A program made the position numbers and the translations under genes. A stretch of DNA of 64,000 nucleotides from Alphaproteobacteria bacterium HGW-Alphaproteobacteria-18 (GTDB taxonomy: Bacteria; Pseudomonadota; Alphaproteobacteria; Caulobacterales; Hyphomonadaceae), in assembly GCA_002841155.1 (NCBI GenBank), contig PHEH01000014.1:124001-188000 (forward strand), given 5' to 3'. Under the pieces are notes generated by a model. It made no database searches. It was not told the DNA's origin and worked only from the letters and a program-made list of their open reading frames with translations. Positions 59,587-64,000 of the stretch are shown piece after piece (within the stretch, counting starts at the first letter, position 1; each line of letters starts with the position of its first letter).

Positions 59587-60270
59587 TCACCGGCACACCA
59601 TCCCCCGCCCCATATCCATATGAAAATGGTCGGCATGCGCGGCGTTATACTCCGGCCCCAGTGTCACCGAGAACAGCCCGCACGCCCCCTCATGCACACG
59701 CTTCAGGAACTTCTCTTCCTTGCCGCCCTTGCCCCAATGGGTCTCCACATCAATCACCCGCCCATCCTCCAGCCGGAAGCCGGAAATATCGATGGCATTG
59801 CCAAAGGCATGCTGCGAGAGGCGCCGCGAGCCGGCAATGTTGCGGCAGGAAAAGCTGCCATAAGTCTCGATCCGCGCCAGCGGCGAGTCAAAGATTTCCA
59901 CAGCCGCCGGGCGCACCACATGGCGCTCCCACATATACACAGCGGCGCTCTGCGCGCAGGTCATCTGCAGTGTGCCCGAATAGGGCGTCAGGCTCTGGTC
60001 CAGCGTCAGGGCGTCAAACAGGCCGCATGTCTCGCCATGGGGGGTGTCTTCCAGCGGCGTATAGGCCACCCCGGCCTCATCCAGCGCGATGAAACAGGCC
60101 TCCCGGTTACCCTTCAGCCGCAACAGCTGCGCATAGGTGGCAATTCCCGGCTTGTAGGTCAGGTCAATCGGCGCAAACGGGTTATGCCGCTGCGGCAGCG
60201 CATAGAGGAACACCCCGGCAATCGCGGCAATCAGGATCGCATACGCCAAGAAGATACTGATTCCACGCAT
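59587..60270 (-). CDS. Extensin-like C-terminal domain protein (M15-like)
   Basis: A 227-residue protein with an N-terminal membrane anchor (about 6-26) and an extensin-like domain. Metal ligands of the D-Ala-D-Ala-type fold are visible in SQHAFGNAIDISGF and AHADHFHMD, and the CGLFDALTL and FSCRNIAGS segments match the family. These proteins resemble M15 peptidoglycan peptidases; some are described as LD- or DD-carboxypeptidase-like without firm data. Periplasmic location facing the cell wall is expected. It is divergent from parC. Confidence 0.85.
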   Translation of the reverse strand: MRGISIFLAYAILIAAIAGVFLYALPQRHNPFAPIDLTYKPGIATYAQLLRLKGNREACFIALDEAGVAYTPLEDTPHGETCGLFDALTLDQSLTPYSGTLQMTCAQSAAVYMWERHVVRPAAVEIFDSPLARIETYGSFSCRNIAGSRRLSQHAFGNAIDISGFRLEDGRVIDVETHWGKGGKEEKFLKRVHEGACGLFSVTLGPEYNAAHADHFHMDMGRGMVCR

Positions 60271-60403
60271 ATATGCAGCAGATGCCTTCTAGGTTTCTTA
60301 ACCAAACGCCAGTTTCTGTTAACCTGAGCCGGTTCGTGAGTCGGGGCCCATCCTGACCCGCAAACCCGCACCAGAATGTGGCGAGACCTGCAACGAGGCC
60401 AGA

Positions 60404-62638
60404 ATGTCCAAATCTACCGCCGAGCCCCCAGCCGACCGGATCATCAATGAACCGATGAGCGAAGCGCTGTCCAAGCGCTATCTCGCCTATGCGCTCTCCA
60501 CGATCACGTCCCGCGCGCTGCCCGATGTGCGCGATGGCCTCAAGCCCGTTCAGCGCCGCATCCTCTACGGCATGCGCGTCCTGCGGCTCGATCCCGAAGG
60601 CGGCTACCGCAAATGCGCCAAGATCGTCGGCGATGTCATGGGTAACTACCACCCCCATGGCGACAGCTCGATCTATGACACGCTGGTCCGCCTCGCCCAG
60701 GATTTCAACGTCCGCTATCCCCTCGTCGATGGTCAGGGCAACTTCGGCAATATCGACGGCGACAGCGCCGCCGCCTACCGCTACACCGAAGCGCGGATGA
60801 CACGCGGCGCCGAGCTGCTGATGGAAGGCCTTGACGAAAACGCCGTCGATTTCCGCCCCAACTATGCCGAAAATGACGAGGAGCCCGTCGTCCTGCCGGC
60901 CGGCTTCCCGAACCTTCTGGCCAATGGCGCCACCGGCATCGCCGTCGGCATGGCGACCTCCATCCCGCCACATAACGTTGCCGAAATCATCGATGCGGCC
61001 CGCCACCTGATCGAAAAGCCAAAGGCGACCACTGAAGAACTCATGGAGTTTGTTCAGGGGCCGGACTTTCCCACCGGCGGCGTCATCGTCGAAGACCGCG
61101 CCTCCATGCTGGAAGCCTATGAGACCGGCCGGGGCGCCTTCCGCATGCGCGCCCGCTGGCATGTCGAGGATACCGGCCGGGGCACTTACCAGATCATCGT
61201 CACCGAGATCCCGTATCAGGTCCAGAAATCGCGCCTCCTGGAAAAGCTCTCAGAGCTTCTGGAAGCCAAGAAGGTGCCGCTCCTGGAAGATGTGCGGGAT
61301 GAGTCCGCCGAGGATGTCCGCCTCGTGCTGATCCCGCGCGCCAAGACGGTCGAGCCCGGCGTGCTGATGGAAAGCCTCTTCCGGACCTGCGATCTGGAAA
61401 CGCGCTTCAGCATGAACATGAACGTGCTCCATAAGGGCGCGCCCCAGGTCATGGGCCTGCGCGACGTGCTCCAGGCCTATCTCGACCACCGCCGCGAAGT
61501 CGTCGTGCGCCGGGCCGAGTTCCGCCTCGACAAGATCGAAAAGCGCCTCCACATCCTGGAAGGCTTCCTGAAAGCCTATCTCAATATTGATGAAGTCATC
61601 CGCATCATCCGCACCGAGGACGAGCCCAAGCCCGTCCTGATGAAGCGCTTCAAGATTTCCGATATTCAGGCCGAAGCGATCCTCAATCTCCGCCTGCGCG
61701 CCTTGCGCAAGCTCGAAGAAATGGAGATCCAGGGCGAGCATACCAAACTCACCGAAGAGCGCGACGAACTCGTCCAGCTGATCGGCTCGGTCCGCCGCCA
61801 GTGGACGCGCGTCTCGAAGGAGCTCAAAGCCGCCCGCGACGAATTTGATCCGTCCACCGCGCTCGGCCGCCGCCGCGCCACCTTTGAACAGGCGCCCACA
61901 GTTGACCTCGCCGCTGCGCTGGAAGCCACCCGCCCGAAGGAGCCGGTCACGGTCGTCCTCTCTGCCCAGGGCTGGATTCGCGGTATGAAAGGCCACGGCC
62001 TTGATCCTGATACGATCAAGTTCAAGGAAGGCGACGGGCCGAGCTTCACCGAAGAAGTGATGACCACAGACAAGCTCGTCTTCATGTCGTCGGATGGGCG
62101 CGCCTTTATGCTTTCGGCTGATAAGCTGCCTGGCGGGCGCGGGCATGGCGAGCCGATCCGCATTTCGATCGAGCTTGAAGACAATGTCGCCATCGTCAAC
62201 ATGTTCAAGTTCGAGCCCGAGCGCAAACGCGTGATGGCATCGTCTTCGGGCTATGGCTTCGTTATTCCGGAGGCGGAGCTTGAGTCAAACCGCAAGGCGG
62301 GCAAGCAGATCGTCAATACCGGCGGGGGCCATCTCAATGTCTGCGTCCCGGTGCTGGGTGATATGATCGCCGTCGTCGGCACCAACCGGAAGATGCTGAT
62401 CTTCCCGCTCAAAGACCTGCCCGAAATGCCGCGCGGCAAGGGCAACAAGCTCCAGTCCTATAGCGGCGGCGCCGAACTCGCCGACCTCATCACCTTCGAC
62501 AAGCGCGACGGCCTGATCGTCGTCACCGGCGGCCGCTTCCGCGCCTTCGAAGACTGGAAAGACTGGAAAGGCCAGCGTGCCCAGGCCGGCAAAGTCGTCC
62601 CCAAGGGCTTCCCGCGCACAGGCACGTTCAGCGGGTAA
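60404..62638 (+). CDS. parC: DNA topoisomerase IV subunit A
   Basis: A 744-residue type IIA topoisomerase subunit that decatenates daughter chromosomes. The catalytic tyrosine is Y127 in YRYTEARMT. The quinolone-determining region reads [10 protein letters not shown] with S88 and D92, equivalent to S80 and E84 of E. coli ParC. Length and the lack of a GyrA box favour ParC over GyrA. parE is not in the window. A pair of REP-like repeats follows the stop. Confidence 0.93.
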   Translation: MSKSTAEPPADRIINEPMSEALSKRYLAYALSTITSRALPDVRDGLKPVQRRILYGMRVLRLDPEGGYRKCAKIVGDVMGNYHPHGDSSIYDTLVRLAQDFNVRYPLVDGQGNFGNIDGDSAAAYRYTEARMTRGAELLMEGLDENAVDFRPNYAENDEEPVVLPAGFPNLLANGATGIAVGMATSIPPHNVAEIIDAARHLIEKPKATTEELMEFVQGPDFPTGGVIVEDRASMLEAYETGRGAFRMRARWHVEDTGRGTYQIIVTEIPYQVQKSRLLEKLSELLEAKKVPLLEDVRDESAEDVRLVLIPRAKTVEPGVLMESLFRTCDLETRFSMNMNVLHKGAPQVMGLRDVLQAYLDHRREVVVRRAEFRLDKIEKRLHILEGFLKAYLNIDEVIRIIRTEDEPKPVLMKRFKISDIQAEAILNLRLRALRKLEEMEIQGEHTKLTEERDELVQLIGSVRRQWTRVSKELKAARDEFDPSTALGRRRATFEQAPTVDLAAALEATRPKEPVTVVLSAQGWIRGMKGHGLDPDTIKFKEGDGPSFTEEVMTTDKLVFMSSDGRAFMLSADKLPGGRGHGEPIRISIELEDNVAIVNMFKFEPERKRVMASSSGYGFVIPEAELESNRKAGKQIVNTGGGHLNVCVPVLGDMIAVVGTNRKMLIFPLKDLPEMPRGKGNKLQSYSGGAELADLITFDKRDGLIVVTGGRFRAFEDWKDWKGQRAQAGKVVPKGFPRTGTFSG

Positions 62639-62659
62639 TCCCGAACGCTTGATTTCTGC

Positions 62660-62792
62660 TGTGAGCCACCCCACCCCATCCCTCCCCATAGTCATGGGGA
62701 GGGAGCAAGTCGTGCAGATCGAGAACTCACCCCTCCCCACAAAGCAACACGTCCCCTCCCCATGACTATGGGGAGGGCTAGGGTGGGGCTGC
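62660..62792. repeat. Pair of inverted REP-like units after parC
   Basis: Two units of about 40 bases, at 62664-62705 and 62753-62790, are inverted copies of each other. Each contains the small palindrome CCTCCCCA-TAGTCA-TGGGGAGG (or its complement) next to a run CCACCCCACCC. The spacer is about 47 bases. This is the form of a BIME-type repeat cluster. The rest of 62793-62926 is C-rich and has no gene. Confidence 0.82.
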
Positions 62793-62926
62793 TCTCAATT
62801 CCGGAACAGCCTATCCAACCATTCCCACCCCCGCCGCTCCAAAAATCTCCAATTCTGCCAACCCCTTGCAAATAATCCCCCAAAATCCTCCCCACCCCCT
62901 CCGCGGGCGGACATATACTCCTCCCC

Positions 62927-63343
62927 ATGCCGAGCTTCACGCGCTTCCGCAGACATCCAGACTTCGCCGGGTTCTTTGACCTGGTGCATCCCTTCTTCTG
63001 GCCGGTGCTGTTCTGGCAACTCATCCGCGCGTCGAAATACATTGCCACGCTCGGCTGCCGCGAAGCCCTTGTGGATGTAAACTGGTGGGGCCAGGTCACC
63101 ATCGCCTTCCTCGGCGACCGCGATCCCAGCCCCTCCGCCTACAGACCACTTGAGCCCGCGCGGGCGCACTGGAGCGATCCCTGTTGGTCCACCTCTGTTC
63201 CCGCAGACCTTCTCCCCGAAACGCAACGCCTCATCTGCCCCCGCACTTGCGGGGGCTTCGAGAGAAAAGCGTTTGCACGTCAAACGCCCCGAGAAGGAAT
63301 GAAGGGGGCCTTCACCCCCAAGGCGACCGCCGACACCTCCTAG
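62927..63343 (+). CDS. Hypothetical protein with repeat-derived C-terminus
   Basis: The frame codes 138 residues. The first 100 form a plausible small protein: FFDLVHPFFWPVLFWQLIRA, then CREALVDVNWWGQV and AYRPLEPARAHWSDP. I have a weak memory of related Caulobacterales proteins but no family name. From about residue 103 the sequence is coded by hairpin-rich DNA (63237-63320), so the ancestral C-terminus may have been lost and replaced by intergenic repeat sequence. No signal peptide; one hydrophobic stretch may be membrane-interacting. Confidence 0.5.
   Translation: MPSFTRFRRHPDFAGFFDLVHPFFWPVLFWQLIRASKYIATLGCREALVDVNWWGQVTIAFLGDRDPSPSAYRPLEPARAHWSDPCWSTSVPADLLPETQRLICPRTCGGFERKAFARQTPREGMKGAFTPKATADTS
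63237..63320. repeat. Cluster of perfect hairpins at the end of the hypothetical gene
   Basis: GCCCCCGC-ACTT-GCGGGGGC (63237-63256) is a perfect 8-bp stem. GCGTTTG-CACGT-CAAACGC (63269-63287) is a perfect 7-bp stem. GGGGG-CCTTCA-CCCCC (63304-63319) is a 5-bp stem. The three stand in a row within 84 bases, as in composite REP elements, and lie inside the reading frame. Confidence 0.75.
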
Positions 63344-63419
63344 TTTTCAATGCGCCCCGAATTCAGCCCCGCACACCGGCCAGCCCAAGCTGCGTCCGGC
63401 CAAAACGGCTGCGCGTTTC

Positions 63420-64000
63420 TTAAAGCCGCTCCATCACCGCGCGCATCAACGGCCCGATATCCGTATTCAGCACCAGATCCGCATACGGATCTTGCTCCGT
63501 CGCCTCGCGGTTCACAATAGCGAGGTCCGATCCGGCCTTCTTGGCCACCAGAGGCAGGCTCACGGCCGGATACACCACGAGGGACGAGCCGAGCACCAGG
63601 AACAGGTCTGCCAGCAGCGCCTCCTCGGTTGCCCGCGCCATCTCGTCTTCGGGCATCGGCTGGCCAAAGGAAATCGTCGCGGTCTTCACAAGGCCGGTGC
63701 AGAAGATGCAGGTGATGTCGTCATCGGCTTCCCAGCGGTGGCGCAGCGCTTCGAGTTCATACCGCTTCCCGCAATTGAGGCATTTGGCATAGCTCGCATT
63801 GCCGTGCACCTCGATCACCTTGCTGTCCGGCACGCCGGAATCCTGGTGGAGATTGTCGACATTCTGCGTGATGACGCTCGTCACCTTGCCCGCCTCCACC
63901 AGCTGCGCGACGGCAAAATGCCCGGCATTGGGCGAGGCGCCGGTCCAGCCGGCGGTGCGGTTGAACACGCGCGTCCAGGCTTCGCGCCGCGCATCGCGTG
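63420..64000 (-). CDS. Sir2-family NAD-dependent deacylase (partial, N-terminus off the right edge)
   Basis: The C-terminal part of a sirtuin. It shows TQNVDNLHQDSG, EVHGNASYAKCLNCG, the second zinc pair CIFCTG, the SFGQPMPEDE strand and LGSSLVVYP. Zinc is held by C-x-x-C and C-x-x-C. The reading frame is open beyond base 64000, so the NAD-binding N-terminus (GAGxS motif) is not visible. CobB-type enzymes remove acetyl, succinyl or related groups from lysines and control acyl-CoA metabolism. Confidence 0.92.
   Translation of the reverse strand, partial: RDARREAWTRVFNRTAGWTGASPNAGHFAVAQLVEAGKVTSVITQNVDNLHQDSGVPDSKVIEVHGNASYAKCLNCGKRYELEALRHRWEADDDITCIFCTGLVKTATISFGQPMPEDEMARATEEALLADLFLVLGSSLVVYPAVSLPLVAKKAGSDLAIVNREATEQDPYADLVLNTDIGPLMRAVMERL

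Noticed and set aside
60404-62638. gyrA instead of parC.
   Set aside because: The protein is 744 residues, without the GyrA box and the longer C-terminal barrel region expected for GyrA.
1-64000. tRNA, rRNA or insertion-sequence genes.
   Set aside because: No tRNA T-arm/anticodon pattern, rRNA sequence, transposase or integrase was seen on reading either strand; a dedicated scan was not possible.

Overview
The window is high-GC chromosomal DNA from an alphaproteobacterium, most likely a member of the Hyphomonadaceae (Hyphomonas-like) or a close Caulobacterales relative. The grounds are the gene content and gene order: an rpoZ-rsh-pyrE-pdxJ-acpS-rnc-era-recO operon, a ribF ... ileS-lspA-DUF3035-M16-M16 string, a degenerate EAL protein of TipF type, a NUDIX-winged-helix protein of NrtR type, and many tiny lipoproteins. 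This is an inference; no rRNA or tRNA gene is present to confirm it. No phage, insertion sequence, CRISPR array or plasmid replicon was found.

Layout. 1-6.2 kb: a glycerophosphodiester phosphodiesterase cut by the left edge, an acyl-CoA ligase, DUF3088 and DUF1499 proteins, a TIMP-like secreted protein, and a compact SDR-csaA-thioesterase operon. 6.3-9.5 kb: a DUF2946 protein and a TonB-dependent receptor, probably for copper or another metal, ending at a strong terminator, then a YciI-like lipoprotein. 9.5-11.2 kb: a lone DUF262/DUF1524 protein of GmrSD type, the one clear candidate for anti-phage defence. 11.3-16.7 kb: FAH-family hydrolase, EAL protein, lipoprotein, HAD phosphatase, MaoC hydratase, ribF. 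16.7-20.6 kb: a LuxR regulator, a SEL1-repeat secreted protein and a YbjN protein lie between ribF and ileS. 20.7-27.8 kb: ileS (with a compositionally odd internal segment), lspA, DUF3035 lipoprotein and an M16 peptidase pair. 28-35.5 kb: NUDIX regulator, HD hydrolase, KASIII-like synthase, a ygfZ-tag-lipoprotein-lipoprotein operon, dihydroorotase and a voltage-gated-type K+ channel with a zinc-ribbon tail. 35.5-46.4 kb: a GH16-like membrane protein, a feruloyl-CoA synthase-like ligase, a ThDP enzyme, an ArsR/NIPSNAP/ABM cluster, an S9 peptidase, a YiiX-like enzyme and an acyltransferase. 46.4-52.4 kb: nrdA behind a pair of NrdR boxes, an outer-membrane-type protein, an MprF-like lysyltransferase and a NYN nuclease. 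52.4-59.2 kb: the rpoZ-to-recO operon, in which recO carries an internal deletion and frameshift. 59.3-64 kb: small lipoprotein, extensin-like peptidase, parC, a repeat-rich intergenic stretch and a Sir2 deacylase cut by the right edge.

Genes are packed tightly, with many 1-4 base start/stop overlaps (ATGA, TGATG), so most strings are translationally coupled operons. Housekeeping functions dominate: stringent response, pyrimidine, pyridoxal and acyl-carrier biosynthesis, RNA processing, lipoprotein maturation and chromosome decatenation. The most unusual non-coding signals are two arrays of 10-bp TGTCC repeats, both between convergent genes, and several perfect palindromes at promoters: 6354-6369, 17856-17875, 41178-41201 and 52426-52444.
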